From an uncultured Selenomonadaceae bacterium (lineage in GTDB: Bacteria > Bacillota > Negativicutes > Selenomonadales > Selenomonadaceae), in the NCBI GenBank assembly GCA_902778455.1, contig CACYXR010000021.1, forward strand, positions 1 through 56,643: a stretch of 56,643 nt of DNA, read 5' to 3'. Position 1 is the first letter of the stretch, and every line of letters starts with the position of its first letter. Made by a program: the position numbers and the translations under genes. Of the stretch, positions 40,986-49,878 are shown piece by piece. Below the pieces are notes generated by a model. That model saw nothing but the letters and a program-made list of their open reading frames with translations. It ran no database searches and was not told where the DNA came from.

Positions 40986-41171
40986 TTGGTGAAAGTTTCC
41001 GAATTAAAGCGATTGCTGAAACAATATGGCTGCGTTTTTTATCGGCACGGCGGCGAGCATGATGTATGGAAAACGGCGGACGGCAGGAAAATTCGGATAC
41101 CAAGGCACGACGCGGCAGAATTGCCTACGGGAACGGCGAAGAAGATATTGAAGGACGCCGGAATTGAATGA
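40986..41171 (+). CDS. hicA: HicA-type mRNA interferase toxin
   Basis: The 61-residue protein is of typical HicA length with the double-stranded-RNA-binding-like fold. The catalytic His lies in FYRHGGEHDVW and the conserved end is IPRHDAAELPTGTAKKILKDAGI. HicA cleaves mRNA and is neutralised by HicB. AAGGAGGGAGCC precedes TTG (40986) or GTG (40989), both usable starts. Intact. Confidence 0.9.
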   Translation: MVKVSELKRLLKQYGCVFYRHGGEHDVWKTADGRKIRIPRHDAAELPTGTAKKILKDAGIE

Positions 41172-41191
41172 TATGATTGGAGGGAACGGTC

Positions 41192-41593
41192 GTGAAATAC
41201 ATTTATCCTGCTATATTTGAAGAAGTTTCGGCGAAAGAGGGCGGCGGGTATTCCGTGACGTTTCCTGATTGGGCCGGTGCGACGGCGGGAAAAACGATGG
41301 AAGAAGCGACGCTTATGGCGGAAGATTTTCTCGGGCTTGCGTGTTGGGACGCGGAGGTAGACAAAGAGCCGCTGCCCACGCCGACGAATCCAAAAAAATT
41401 GGAAGTCGGTGAGAATGCTTTTGTAGTGATGGTTTCCGCAGATACGGCTGCATATCGGCGCAAAATTAGCAACAAAACGGTCAAGAAGACCCTTTCGATT
41501 CCCGAATGGTTGAATACGATGGCATTGGAAGAAAATATTAATTTCAGCGGCGTCTTGCAAGACGCACTGAAAGAAAAATTGGGAATTGCATAA
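41192..41593 (+). CDS. hicB: HicB-type antitoxin
   Basis: The 133-residue protein opens with the HicB partial RNase H-like domain (KYIYPAIFEEVSAKEGGGYSVTFPDWAGATAGKTMEEA) and ends with a ribbon-helix-helix-like DNA-binding segment (SIPEWLNTMALEENINFSGVLQDALKEKL). Start GTG 41192 behind GGAGGGAACGGTC, 20 bp after hicA. It binds HicA and represses the operon. Intact. Confidence 0.9.
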   Translation: MKYIYPAIFEEVSAKEGGGYSVTFPDWAGATAGKTMEEATLMAEDFLGLACWDAEVDKEPLPTPTNPKKLEVGENAFVVMVSADTAAYRRKISNKTVKKTLSIPEWLNTMALEENINFSGVLQDALKEKLGIA

Positions 41594-41605
41594 ATCTCGA
41601 TATAT

Positions 41606-41640
41606 AAAAATCCTGCGAGGAAGTCCCCCGCAGGATTTTT
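41606..41640. terminator. Bidirectional terminator after hicAB
   Basis: AAAAATCCTGCG (41606-41617) pairs with CGCAGGATTTTT (41629-41640). It also ends the convergent hypothetical gene at 41653. Confidence 0.88.
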
Positions 41641-41652
41641 ATATAGAGTCAA

Positions 41653-42378
41653 TTATAGTCCCGCGCCCGTTCCGCCGAGTCCCGAGAGCAGCAGGGACGC
41701 CGGGAGGCCTGCGCCGATGACGGATGCTGCCTCGTCGTATTTGCCCTGCGCCATCAGCCGCATCTTGCGGACGTGCAGGTTTTCCATCTGCATTTCCTTT
41801 TTTCGCCGCAAATAGCGTTCCTCGGATTCCTTGTACCGTTCCTTCGTTTGCTTGCGGCGGTTCGACCAGAAAGCGCCTTCCGACTCTTTGTCAAATTGGT
41901 TTGACGCGCCCAGTTTGCTGCCGCCGAAGTTTTTGCTGAACGTGTGCGAAAGACAACCTTCGCCGCCGTCGAAATCCAGCACCTCATATGCGCCGCAACT
42001 CCCCATGCAGAAGAACGGGTCGGGATACTGCCGCCCGTCCTTGATAATGTTCATTATCTTATCTTCGTATTCGGGATCGTCTTTCATGCGATTCCAGCAT
42101 TTCTCGGAAATTTTGATGGTTTGTTCGTCATACGGTCGTGTCGGGGAGAAAGGAAAGCTATCGATTTTCTCCCAGATGTACTCTTGGTACTCCGCCATCG
42201 TCATTTCCGTCGTCGTTTTCGTGACGGTGATCGTAGTCTTTCGCGTCGTGACGGAAACAAGCGTCTGCGCGAAAGAGGAGCCGCAGGCAGTTTTCCGTGA
42301 AGGCGCTGTTTTCGCAGACAGCAGCGTTTTCGTCACATTCAGCCCGTGGGCGGCGCTGAATATTCGTGAATTGTCCAT
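41653..42378 (-). CDS. Hypothetical protein, second of a two-gene unit
   Basis: I do not recognise a characterised family for this 241-residue protein. It has no signal peptide or membrane helix at the N-terminus. Residues 1-60 are Ser/Thr/Lys-rich and disordered-looking. Residues 62-120 (MAEYQEYIWEKIDSFPFSPT...SEKCWNRMKDDPEYEDKIMNII) form a compact helical segment. Residues 160-225 are a highly charged coiled coil (RRKQTKERYKESEERYLRRKKEMQ), and the tail is hydrophobic and glycine-rich (ASLLLSGLGGTGAGL). The short motif GSSFAQTL resembles KSFTDVL in the upstream gene's product, so the two may be partners or share a secretion or assembly signal. Confidence 0.6.
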   Translation of the reverse strand: MDNSRIFSAAHGLNVTKTLLSAKTAPSRKTACGSSFAQTLVSVTTRKTTITVTKTTTEMTMAEYQEYIWEKIDSFPFSPTRPYDEQTIKISEKCWNRMKDDPEYEDKIMNIIKDGRQYPDPFFCMGSCGAYEVLDFDGGEGCLSHTFSKNFGGSKLGASNQFDKESEGAFWSNRRKQTKERYKESEERYLRRKKEMQMENLHVRKMRLMAQGKYDEAASVIGAGLPASLLLSGLGGTGAGL

Positions 42379-42429
42379 TGTGATTCGCTCCTTTTCAGGG
42401 GCGTCCGTGCCTGATTTTTCTGTCCTAAT

Positions 42430-42771
42430 TTACATTCCCATCAGCATCTCAAAAATATCCAACTGTGGTTCCATACGCACGCCGCCCTCTGCTGTGGGGT
42501 CGGGCACCGGGACGAGGTGCGGCTTTTTCGTCGTCCGATCCACGACCTTGCCGCCTTTTTTCGTCGTAATGACAATGGAACCGTCGGGCATGAGCTTTTT
42601 TGTCTTCACGATGTTTGAGGCAGCCGAACAAAAAAGCTTCATCCTTTTCTCTGCCAACACATCCGTAAAGGATTTGCCGCCGACGACGCGCAAAAGATTC
42701 CCTGCGCTTTGCGGCGTGCAGCCCGAAAAAGCGCGCACTGCTCCCGCATTGTGTTCAATGGTGTTCTGCAT
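42430..42771 (-). CDS. Hypothetical protein, first of a two-gene unit
   Basis: This 113-residue protein (MQNTIEHNAGAVRAF start) begins behind AAAGGAGAAT. An open frame extends upstream to 43047 but overlaps leuB and has no better start. The sequence includes VVGGKSFTDVLAEKR, a Lys-rich hairpin-like middle (DGSIVITTKKGGKVVDRTTKKPH) and a hydrophobic amphipathic tail (LDIFEMLMGM). A very strong Shine-Dalgarno at about 42890-42900 serves only a four-codon frame (MIVR), so the 5' end may have been altered by a frameshift. It is followed after 51 bp by the gene at 41653. Confidence 0.55.
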   Translation of the reverse strand: MQNTIEHNAGAVRAFSGCTPQSAGNLLRVVGGKSFTDVLAEKRMKLFCSAASNIVKTKKLMPDGSIVITTKKGGKVVDRTTKKPHLVPVPDPTAEGGVRMEPQLDIFEMLMGM

Positions 42772-43030
42772 ATTCTCCTTTCCGCGGCTTCTCAATCGCT
42801 CAAAGCCGCGCCGCTCTCTTTCATCCGTGAAAGACCAAGCGGCATCGTTGTCTTTCGGCTGAATAATATTTAACGTACAATCATTGGCACCACCTCCTAA
42901 TCTTGTTATCGGGAAATTGTCGGAAAACTTAATAGGCAAAATGAACTTTTCGCTTTTTGTTGCGGAGAGGGCATGATATAGGTATAATAGGGAAAGCGCA
43001 TCAAGCGCGTTTTGCAAAGGAGCGTTGAGC

Positions 43031-44098
43031 ATGACGAAGAAAATCACGGTGATTCCCGGCGACGGGATTGGTAAGGAGATTACGGAGGCGGCGGTTGCCG
43101 TTCTGAAAAAAGCGGACGGGAAGTTCGGGCTTTCCCTCGAATATGATTACCATGACGCGGGCGGCACGGCCTACGACAAATTCGGTACGCCTTTGCCCGA
43201 AGAAACGCTCGTGGCGGCGAAGGCGTCGGACGGTGTGTTGTTCGGCGCGGTGGGCGGCGACAAATGGGATTCGGTGGAGCCGACGCTTCGTCCGGAAAAG
43301 GCGATCCTCGGACTTCGGAAAGGGCTCGGCCTTTACGCGAATCTGCGCCCCGTGAAGGTGGCAGACGCGCTGGTGCAGTATTCGCCGCTGAAGCCGGAGC
43401 TGGTCAAGGGCGTCGACCTCGTGATCGTGCGCGAATTGATTGGCGGCATTTATTTCGGCGACCGCTGCGAGTCGGAAATGAAAGACGGCGCGGAGCGTGC
43501 CTGGGACCTGGAGAATTATTCGGTACCGGAGGTGGACCGCATCGCGCGGTTGGCCTTCGAGACGGCGAAGCTGCGGCGCGGCAAAGTCACGTCGGTGGAC
43601 AAGTCGAACGTGCTGGCGACGTCGCGGCTCTGGCGGCGCACGGTGGAAAAGGTGCATGAGGACTATAAGGATGTCGCGCTCGACCATCTGTATGTGGATA
43701 ACTGCGCGATGCAGCTTGCGGTGCGCCCGACACAGTTCGACGTGATCTGCACGGGTAATCTTTTCGGCGACATCTTGAGCGACGAGGCTGCGGTTATCGG
43801 CGGCTCCATCGGCATGATGCCCAGCGCCAGCATCGGCGAGCAAACGAGCCTTTTCGAGCCGATCCACGGCTCTGCGCCGGATATCGCAGGCAAAGGCATC
43901 GCGAACCCCATCGGCACGATCCTTTCCGCCGCGATGCTGCTCCGTTATTCTCTGAAGGAAGAAAAAGCGGCGGCGGCGGTGGAAGCCGCCTGCGACAAAG
44001 CGCTGGCAGACGGGTTCCGTACCCCCGACCTCTGGACGGAGGGCTTCAAGAAGGCGAATACGGAAAGCATGACGCAGGCGATTCTCGATCGGCTGTGA
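43031..44098 (+). CDS. leuB: 3-isopropylmalate dehydrogenase
   Basis: The 355-residue enzyme catalyses NAD-dependent oxidative decarboxylation of 3-isopropylmalate in leucine synthesis. Visible family features are KITVIPGDGIGKEI at the N-terminus, ELIGGIYFGDR, the catalytic DKSNVLATSRLWRRTVEKV, the metal-binding Asp residues in GNLFGDILSDEAAVIGGSIGM, and the NAD-binding FEPIHGSAPDIAGKGIANPIG. Start ATG 43031 follows AAAGGAGCGTTGAGC; an in-frame TTG at 43025 is too close to the Shine-Dalgarno. Confidence 0.95.
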   Translation: MTKKITVIPGDGIGKEITEAAVAVLKKADGKFGLSLEYDYHDAGGTAYDKFGTPLPEETLVAAKASDGVLFGAVGGDKWDSVEPTLRPEKAILGLRKGLGLYANLRPVKVADALVQYSPLKPELVKGVDLVIVRELIGGIYFGDRCESEMKDGAERAWDLENYSVPEVDRIARLAFETAKLRRGKVTSVDKSNVLATSRLWRRTVEKVHEDYKDVALDHLYVDNCAMQLAVRPTQFDVICTGNLFGDILSDEAAVIGGSIGMMPSASIGEQTSLFEPIHGSAPDIAGKGIANPIGTILSAAMLLRYSLKEEKAAAAVEAACDKALADGFRTPDLWTEGFKKANTESMTQAILDRL

Positions 44099-44134
44099 TG
44101 GAAGATGTGATTCAGACAATTAGGGAGGATACAT

Positions 44135-44419
44135 ATGTTTTGTCCAAAATGCGGCCGGGAGCTTTACCCCGGAGAAAGCATTTGCCCCGCCTGTTCCACA
44201 GCGTTTACTTTGCAATACAACCGCGACACGGTGATGTTCCTTTGCATCATCGGCTTCCTTGGGCTTTCCGGGCTCCATCGGTTTTATGTGGGGCGCTGGA
44301 AAGGCGGCGTGCTGTTTCTCTTGACCGGCGGTCTTTTCGGCATCGGTACGATTATCGATTTGGTCAAGATTTGCCAAAACAAGTTCGAGGATGATGACGG
44401 GCTGCTGATTCGCTCGTAA
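44135..44419 (+). CDS. TM2-domain membrane protein with zinc ribbon
   Basis: The 94-residue protein starts with a zinc-ribbon (CPKCGREL...CPACS, residues 3-20), followed by two membrane helices of the TM2 domain with the linking motif GLHRFYVGRWKGG. Role unknown; TM2 proteins are small inner-membrane proteins of broad distribution. It lies between leuB and ilvB on the same strand and may just be carried in that operon. Confidence 0.85.
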   Translation: MFCPKCGRELYPGESICPACSTAFTLQYNRDTVMFLCIIGFLGLSGLHRFYVGRWKGGVLFLLTGGLFGIGTIIDLVKICQNKFEDDDGLLIRS

Positions 44420-44441
44420 TGGATGGAAAGGGGAAAGCGGT

Positions 44442-46103
44442 ATGAAAGGCGCGCAGGCGGTTGTCGAGTGTTTGGCGGAGCAGGGGATAGATACGGTCTT
44501 CGGTTATCCGGGCGGTATGATTTTGCCGCTGTACGACGCACTGCGGGACGACAAACGCATCAGGAATATCCTCGTGACGCATGAGCAGAGCGCGGCTCAC
44601 GCGGCGGACGGCTATGCCCGCGCCAGCGGCAAGGTCGGCGTCTGCATCGCGACGTCCGGCCCGGGTGCGACGAATCTCGTGACGGGCATCGCGACGGCGT
44701 TCATGGACTCGATTCCGATGGTGGCGATCACCGGACAGGTGGACACCGCGCTTTTGGGGCGCGACGCGTTCCAGGAGACGGATATTGTCGGCGTAACCAT
44801 GCCGATCACGAAGCACAATTACAAAATCAAAGAACCGAAGCAGCTTGTCCCCGCTTTGCGGGAGGCTTTTGCCGTGGCCCGGGCGGGACGCCCCGGCCCG
44901 GTGCTGATTGATGTACCGCGGAATGTGTTCCTCGCCGAGGTGAATTTCATCCCGGAGGAACCGAAAAAGAAACCGCATCACAAACCGGACGCGGATTTCT
45001 TGATTTGCGCGGCGGAGGCTGAGGACGTGATGCTGCATGCGAAACGTCCCGTGGTCATCGCGGGCGGCGGCGTCATTTCCGCCAACGCGTCGAAAGATTT
45101 CCGGAAATTCGTCGAGAAATACCGTTTCCCCGTAGCCGAAACATTGATGGGCATCGGGGCTTTGCCCCATAAGCACCCGCAGCTCTTGGGCTTCGCCGGC
45201 ATGCACGGCAAGAAAGCGGCGAACAACGCCATCGCGGCGGCGGATTTGATCATCGCGGTGGGCAGCCGCTTCGCCGACAGGCAGACGGGCAGTCTCGACA
45301 AGTACACGAAAAACACGAAATTCATTCATATCGACATCGACCCGGCGGAAATCGACAAGAATATCGCCAGCTCCATTGGTCTCGCGGGCGATATGAAGAC
45401 GATCCTCGACCTGTTGATGAAGCGCAAACCCGTGACGAATCTCGACGCGTGGTGGGATCGCATCGAAAGCTGGCGCGAGGAATACGCCTACGATTACAAC
45501 GTGACGCGGCTGACGCTGCCTTGGGCGCTGCATCATGTGGCGCGGGCGACGGCGGGCAAGCCTTTCGCTTTCGCGACGGACGTGGGACAGCATCAGATGT
45601 GGTGCGCGCTGCATCTCCATATCGACGAGCCGCGCACATGGCTGACTTCGGGCGGCCTCGGCACGATGGGCTTCGGCCTTCCGGCGGCGGAGGGGGCACA
45701 AATTGCCTTCGGCAAATCCCGGCGCGTAATCCACGTTGCGGGCGACGGCGGCATCAAGATGACGGGCAGCGAATATTACACGATTGCGCGTTTGGGGCTT
45801 CCTGTGATCTCGCTGATCGTGGACAATACGAGCCTCGGCATGATCCGCCAGCTGCAAAAGGTCTTTTACGACGAGCGATATACGGCCTGCGAATTTGATT
45901 ATCCGATGGACTATGTCGGCTACGCGAAAAGCTTCGGCATCGAGGCGGAGGAGGTCTCGACGCCCGACGACTTCGCGGCGGCGTTTGACAAGGCGCTGGC
46001 CTCAAACGAGCCGCGCGTCATCGTGCTGCATATCCACAGGAGCTTCGTAGAGCCGATGACAAAGGGCGGGGCGCGAATTAACGAATTTGTGGACTTCAAG
46101 TAA
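44442..46103 (+). CDS. ilvB: Acetolactate synthase large (catalytic) subunit
   Basis: The 553-residue ThDP enzyme condenses pyruvate in valine and leucine synthesis. Visible are the catalytic Glu in VTHEQSAAHAADGYARASG, the FAD/ThDP motif IATSGPGATNLVTGI, FQETDIVGVT, and the ThDP/Mg motif GDGGIKMTGSEYYT...VDNTSLGMIRQL. Length is normal. No ilvN regulatory subunit is adjacent. Downstream comes a repeat element and then cobO. AATGGATGGAAAGGGGAAAGCGGT precedes the start by its GGAAAGGGG core. Confidence 0.92.
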   Translation: MKGAQAVVECLAEQGIDTVFGYPGGMILPLYDALRDDKRIRNILVTHEQSAAHAADGYARASGKVGVCIATSGPGATNLVTGIATAFMDSIPMVAITGQVDTALLGRDAFQETDIVGVTMPITKHNYKIKEPKQLVPALREAFAVARAGRPGPVLIDVPRNVFLAEVNFIPEEPKKKPHHKPDADFLICAAEAEDVMLHAKRPVVIAGGGVISANASKDFRKFVEKYRFPVAETLMGIGALPHKHPQLLGFAGMHGKKAANNAIAAADLIIAVGSRFADRQTGSLDKYTKNTKFIHIDIDPAEIDKNIASSIGLAGDMKTILDLLMKRKPVTNLDAWWDRIESWREEYAYDYNVTRLTLPWALHHVARATAGKPFAFATDVGQHQMWCALHLHIDEPRTWLTSGGLGTMGFGLPAAEGAQIAFGKSRRVIHVAGDGGIKMTGSEYYTIARLGLPVISLIVDNTSLGMIRQLQKVFYDERYTACEFDYPMDYVGYAKSFGIEAEEVSTPDDFAAAFDKALASNEPRVIVLHIHRSFVEPMTKGGARINEFVDFK

Positions 46104-46111
46104 AAGGAACT

Positions 46112-46247
46112 TTGCCCTCCCCTTTGGGGAGGGGGGACCGTCGAAGACGGTGGGTGAGGTTTTGTAACGTTTCGTTTATAGTTATCATTACGTCTTAAGC
46201 CCTCATCCGTCAGCCTTTGGCTGCCACCTTTCCCAGCGGGGAAGGCT
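46112..46247 (+). repeat. Interspersed palindromic repeat, copy 5
   Basis: TTGCCCTCCCC hairpin, GGGACCGTCGAAGACGG, GGGTGAGGT, spacer, CCTCATCCGTCAGCC...GGCTGCCACC, imperfect terminal hairpin (TTTCCCAGCGGGGAAGG). Its inner hairpin is identical to copy 1. It lies between ilvB and cobO. Confidence 0.83.
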
Positions 46248-46266
46248 AAAGAATGGAGGCGAAAAA

Positions 46267-46839
46267 ATGCTTCAGGTATACACGGGCGCGGGCAAGGGGA
46301 AGACCACGGCGGCGATCGGGCTTCTGGTCCGCGCGTTGGGCGCGGGGATGCGCGTTTATATGATGCAGTTCATGAAAGGGCTTGCCTACAGCGAGCAGGA
46401 CATCCTGCGCGGCTTCGCGCCGCGCGCCGTTCTCTCGACTACGGGCAAGCCTTTTTTCGTTGCAACGGAAGGCATGCTTTCCGAAGAGGAGCGAGCGGCC
46501 TGGGGCGACGGCGTCGTGATTTTTAAGCCGGGCAAGCCGCCGAAGGATTATGTGGAAATGATCGAAGCGGGCTTCGACGAAGCGGTGCGGGAAATTAAAT
46601 CGGGCAAATACGGGCTCGCGATTCTCGATGAATTAAATGTTGCTCTGTTTTTCGGACTATTGGACAGGGCGCGAGTTGAGAAATTTCTCGATGAAGCGCC
46701 GAAGGAAACGGAACTGGTCTTGACGGGCAGGAACGCGCCGGATTGGCTGATGGAACGCGCCGACCTCGTGACGGAAATGCGCGAGGTCAAGCATTATTAT
46801 CAAAAGGGCGTCGAAGCGCGCAAAGGAATAGAGAATTAA
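46267..46839 (+). CDS. cobO: Cob(I)alamin adenosyltransferase (CobO/BtuR type)
   Basis: The 190-residue ATP:corrinoid adenosyltransferase has the N-terminal P-loop VYTGAGKGKTTAAIGL, YMMQFMKG, LAILDELNVALFFGLL (Walker B) and the family end VLTGRNAPDWLMERADLVTEM...HYYQKGVEARKGIE. It makes adenosylcobalamin from reduced corrinoid in the cytoplasm. This shows corrinoid metabolism in the organism and is relevant to the possible ligand of the CobN/transport locus. AATGGAGGCGAAAAA precedes the ATG. Confidence 0.93.
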   Translation: MLQVYTGAGKGKTTAAIGLLVRALGAGMRVYMMQFMKGLAYSEQDILRGFAPRAVLSTTGKPFFVATEGMLSEEERAAWGDGVVIFKPGKPPKDYVEMIEAGFDEAVREIKSGKYGLAILDELNVALFFGLLDRARVEKFLDEAPKETELVLTGRNAPDWLMERADLVTEMREVKHYYQKGVEARKGIEN

Positions 46840-46857
46840 AATTGGGAGTGAAGATAT

Positions 46858-47409
46858 ATGCCGATGTTTCGGCGGCCGATGCTGGTGCTGGCGGCGGTTG
46901 CGCTGGCGGTGCTTTTCACGGGCGCGATGCTGTTCCGCGATACGGCGGAGGATGCCGTGCCGCTGGATGCCGGCGTGCGTCCGGCGGAGGAACAGCAGAT
47001 CACGGTTTATGTCAGCGGCGCGGTGGTGAAGCCGGGCGTTGTCGCGATGAAAAAGTCGGAGCGTGTGGAGCAGGCTATCGCGGTCTGCGGCGGCGTGCTG
47101 CCCCAAGCGGATCTCGCGAATGTGAATCTCGCCCAGCCGCTGAAGGACGGAATGCAGATCCGCGTGCCGGAACGGCCGGACGCAGGCGGCAGTGCGGCGC
47201 ACATGGCTCAAAGCGACGGGAAAATCCATATCAACACGGCGGACGAGAAAAAGCTCGACGAGCTGCCGGGCATTGGTCCAACCATGGCAAAACGAATCGT
47301 AGAGTACAGGAACGAGCACGGTCCGTTTGAATCCATAGACGACTTGGCAAAGGTACGCGGTATCGGTCCGGAAAAGTTGGAAAAGATACGGGAAAAGGCG
47401 GAACTGTAA
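46858..47409 (+). CDS. comEA: Competence DNA-binding protein ComEA
   Basis: The 183-residue protein has an N-terminal membrane anchor (MLVLAAVALAVLFTGAML, residues 8-25), an SLBB domain (ITVYVSGAVVKPGVVAMKKSERVEQAIAVCGGV) and a C-terminal double helix-hairpin-helix domain (INTADEKKLDELPGIGPTMAKRIVEYR...VRGIGPEKLEKI). It binds incoming double-stranded DNA during transformation. It is 13 bp upstream of comEC. Confidence 0.93.
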   Translation: MPMFRRPMLVLAAVALAVLFTGAMLFRDTAEDAVPLDAGVRPAEEQQITVYVSGAVVKPGVVAMKKSERVEQAIAVCGGVLPQADLANVNLAQPLKDGMQIRVPERPDAGGSAAHMAQSDGKIHINTADEKKLDELPGIGPTMAKRIVEYRNEHGPFESIDDLAKVRGIGPEKLEKIREKAEL

Positions 47410-47422
47410 AGGGGGCGGGCGC

Positions 47423-49825
47423 ATGAAAATCGGGCAGCAGCAGCTTTCTTTTTTGTGCGTACTGCTTTTTTCCGCAGTTCTTGGAATTGTCGCGGCGGAG
47501 CGTTTTGCGGAAGGCGCGCCGTCGTTTGTGTTTGTCGGGTTTCTTTTGGCGGGGATTTTACTTTTGCTGTGGTCGGCGCGTCTCGTCATGGCGGAGAACG
47601 CGCGAATCTGGGGAGCGGCGGCGCTCCTCTTTTTTGTGCTCGGCCTAGTGCGCGCACTGATGGTTTTGCCGATTCCGGCGGACGATATTTCCCGATGGGA
47701 AGGGAAAATGGCGTATGTTTCCGGCGTATTGCGCGAAGCGCCGCAAATCACGTCGGCGCCGGAGGGCGTGCGCGTCCGTTATCTGGTGGACGCGCAGCGC
47801 GCGGATACGGAGAATGCGACGGGCGGGATTTATATCTATGCAGCGGCGAAAAGCGAAAATGAGGTCACGGCACGGATTGGCGATAGGATTTCGGCGCAGG
47901 GGCGCGTGCTCAAAATCCGCGGCTACAAGAATCCCGGCATGATCGATATCGAACAACTGATGCGGGCGCGGGGCGTCACGGCACGGCTGCACGCCGGGAA
48001 AGCGGGTGTTGATGTTGTTCCGATGGCGGGCGGATTTTTGCGAAGCGTTGAGAATGTCCGCGCCCATTACCGCGCGAATATGCGCGAAGCGATGCCGGAG
48101 GCGGACGCGGCGGCGGTATTTGCGATGGTGTTCGGCGGTTATGAGGGAATCCGCCCGGAGCTGGTCGATGCATTTACGACCACGGGGCTTGTGCATATCT
48201 TGTCCGTTTCCGGTTCGCATATCACGCTTTTGGCGAGCCTTGTCGCGTGGCTGGCGTCGGCGTTCTCGTTTCGGCGCGGGATGGCGGCGGTGTTCGTCGC
48301 CTTTGCGGTGTTCGGCTACGCGGCGCTTTCCGGATTCGTCGCGCCCGCCGTGCGTGCGGCGATCATGGGCGGACTTTCTTTTTTTGCATTGGCGACAGGA
48401 CGCGAGTATGACGGGCGACGGATTCTCGTGGTGACGGCGCTTGCCATGCTTTTTGTCTCGCCGCTTCTGCTGTACGACGTCAGCTTTCAGCTTTCTTTCG
48501 CATCGACGGCGGGATTGCTCTGCCTTTCACCGTGTTTGCGGGAATGGGGGCTTTTTTCATCGCTGCCCCGTACCCTGCGGGACGGTCTGGCACTGACACT
48601 GGGTGCACAGCTTGCGACGATTCCGATTTGCGCCTGGTATTTCCATGCCGTTTCCCTTTCGGCGTTTGTCGCGAATCTCATTGTCGTGCCCATCTTGGAA
48701 CTCTTGATGGTGGCGGCGCTTTTGGCGGGTCTGCTTGCAATCGTCCTTCCGTTCCTCGCCCGCGTCGTTTTCGTGATGGACAGCCTTTTGCTCGGCTTTG
48801 CCTATGAACTGACGCGGGTATTGGCCGCCTTGCCGATGAGCAGCGTCTATCTGCCGCCCATGAACATCGGGGCGGCGGCGGTCTATTACGCGTTTTTGTT
48901 TTACGCCGCGCAGACGGAAGAGATGCGGCACGTCGTTTTCATTCGATTACGCATGCTGCCGTGGAAATGGATCGTTCCCGTCTGCGGCGCGCTGCTTTTT
49001 GCCTTCGCCGTCCGGAACGCATTGCGCCCGAACGAGATGGCCGTGCACTTCATCGACGTCGGCCAGGGGGATGCGGCGCTCATCGTGACGCCCCGCGGGC
49101 GTGCGATCATGATTGACACGGGCGGCGTGCGGGACGGCTTTTTCGACCTTGGCGGGCGCGTCGACGTACCGTATCTTTTGCAGTACGGCGTCACTGAACT
49201 CGACGCGGTGTTTTTGACCCACGCCCACGAGGATCACGCAGCGGGACTGGCGGGCATTTTACGGCGGCTTCCCGTCGGGCGCGTACTGACAGCGGCGGAA
49301 GGACACCTCGCTTATCAGGCGTCGTTGGGACTGTCGGCGGCGGAATTGGCGACGACGCCGTTCATAGCCGTCGAGGAAGGGACGCGGCTGACACTGGACG
49401 GCGTGACCGTCGACGTATTGTTCGCGCCGGACGCATCAAAACACGGACGTTCAGGCAACGAGATCAGCAACGTGTATCGCGTTTCTTACGGCAAGGCGTC
49501 ATTCCTGTTTACCGGCGACTTGGAAAAAGAGCAGGAGGCAAAGCTCCTCGAAAAAACGCCTGGCGCGCTTCAAAGCACGGTGCTGAAGGTCGGCCATCAC
49601 GGCTCGAAAACCTCGACCTCGGAGCCGTTCCTCGCTGCCGTCGCCCCGCGCTGGGCGGTCATCGATGTGGGCGCGGGGAATCGTTTCGGGCATCCGGCGA
49701 AGGAAACGCTGGAGGCGCTGACTGATGCGAAGGTGGAAACGTACCGCACGGACAGGGACGGAGCGATTGTTTTCCGTACGGACGGAAATTCGATGCGGGT
49801 TGAGACGTATGTAAAAAGGAAATAG
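47423..49825 (+). CDS. comEC: Competence DNA-uptake channel ComEC/Rec2
   Basis: The 800-residue polytopic protein has N-terminal helices and an OB-like region (residues about 70-200), the Competence channel domain (MVFGGYEGIRPELVDAFTTTGLVHILSVSGSHI), a second membrane block, and a C-terminal metallo-beta-lactamase domain (FIDVGQGDAALIVTPRGRAIMIDTGG; LTHAHEDHAAGL; KVGHHGSKTSTS). It forms the inner-membrane channel for single-stranded DNA and the lactamase domain is thought to degrade the non-transforming strand. All domains are present, so the strain may be competent. Confidence 0.94.
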   Translation: MKIGQQQLSFLCVLLFSAVLGIVAAERFAEGAPSFVFVGFLLAGILLLLWSARLVMAENARIWGAAALLFFVLGLVRALMVLPIPADDISRWEGKMAYVSGVLREAPQITSAPEGVRVRYLVDAQRADTENATGGIYIYAAAKSENEVTARIGDRISAQGRVLKIRGYKNPGMIDIEQLMRARGVTARLHAGKAGVDVVPMAGGFLRSVENVRAHYRANMREAMPEADAAAVFAMVFGGYEGIRPELVDAFTTTGLVHILSVSGSHITLLASLVAWLASAFSFRRGMAAVFVAFAVFGYAALSGFVAPAVRAAIMGGLSFFALATGREYDGRRILVVTALAMLFVSPLLLYDVSFQLSFASTAGLLCLSPCLREWGLFSSLPRTLRDGLALTLGAQLATIPICAWYFHAVSLSAFVANLIVVPILELLMVAALLAGLLAIVLPFLARVVFVMDSLLLGFAYELTRVLAALPMSSVYLPPMNIGAAAVYYAFLFYAAQTEEMRHVVFIRLRMLPWKWIVPVCGALLFAFAVRNALRPNEMAVHFIDVGQGDAALIVTPRGRAIMIDTGGVRDGFFDLGGRVDVPYLLQYGVTELDAVFLTHAHEDHAAGLAGILRRLPVGRVLTAAEGHLAYQASLGLSAAELATTPFIAVEEGTRLTLDGVTVDVLFAPDASKHGRSGNEISNVYRVSYGKASFLFTGDLEKEQEAKLLEKTPGALQSTVLKVGHHGSKTSTSEPFLAAVAPRWAVIDVGAGNRFGHPAKETLEALTDAKVETYRTDRDGAIVFRTDGNSMRVETYVKRK

Positions 49826-49878
49826 CTTGTGCGGAGGCGTTGTATATAGTATGATGAAATTCAGGACGGGGTGAGAAA

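Noticed and set aside
42772..43047. Upstream extension of the hypothetical gene at 42430
   Set aside because: It would overlap the leuB start and its Shine-Dalgarno, and no initiation codon in that frame has a ribosome site. The start at 42771 has AAAGGAGAAT.
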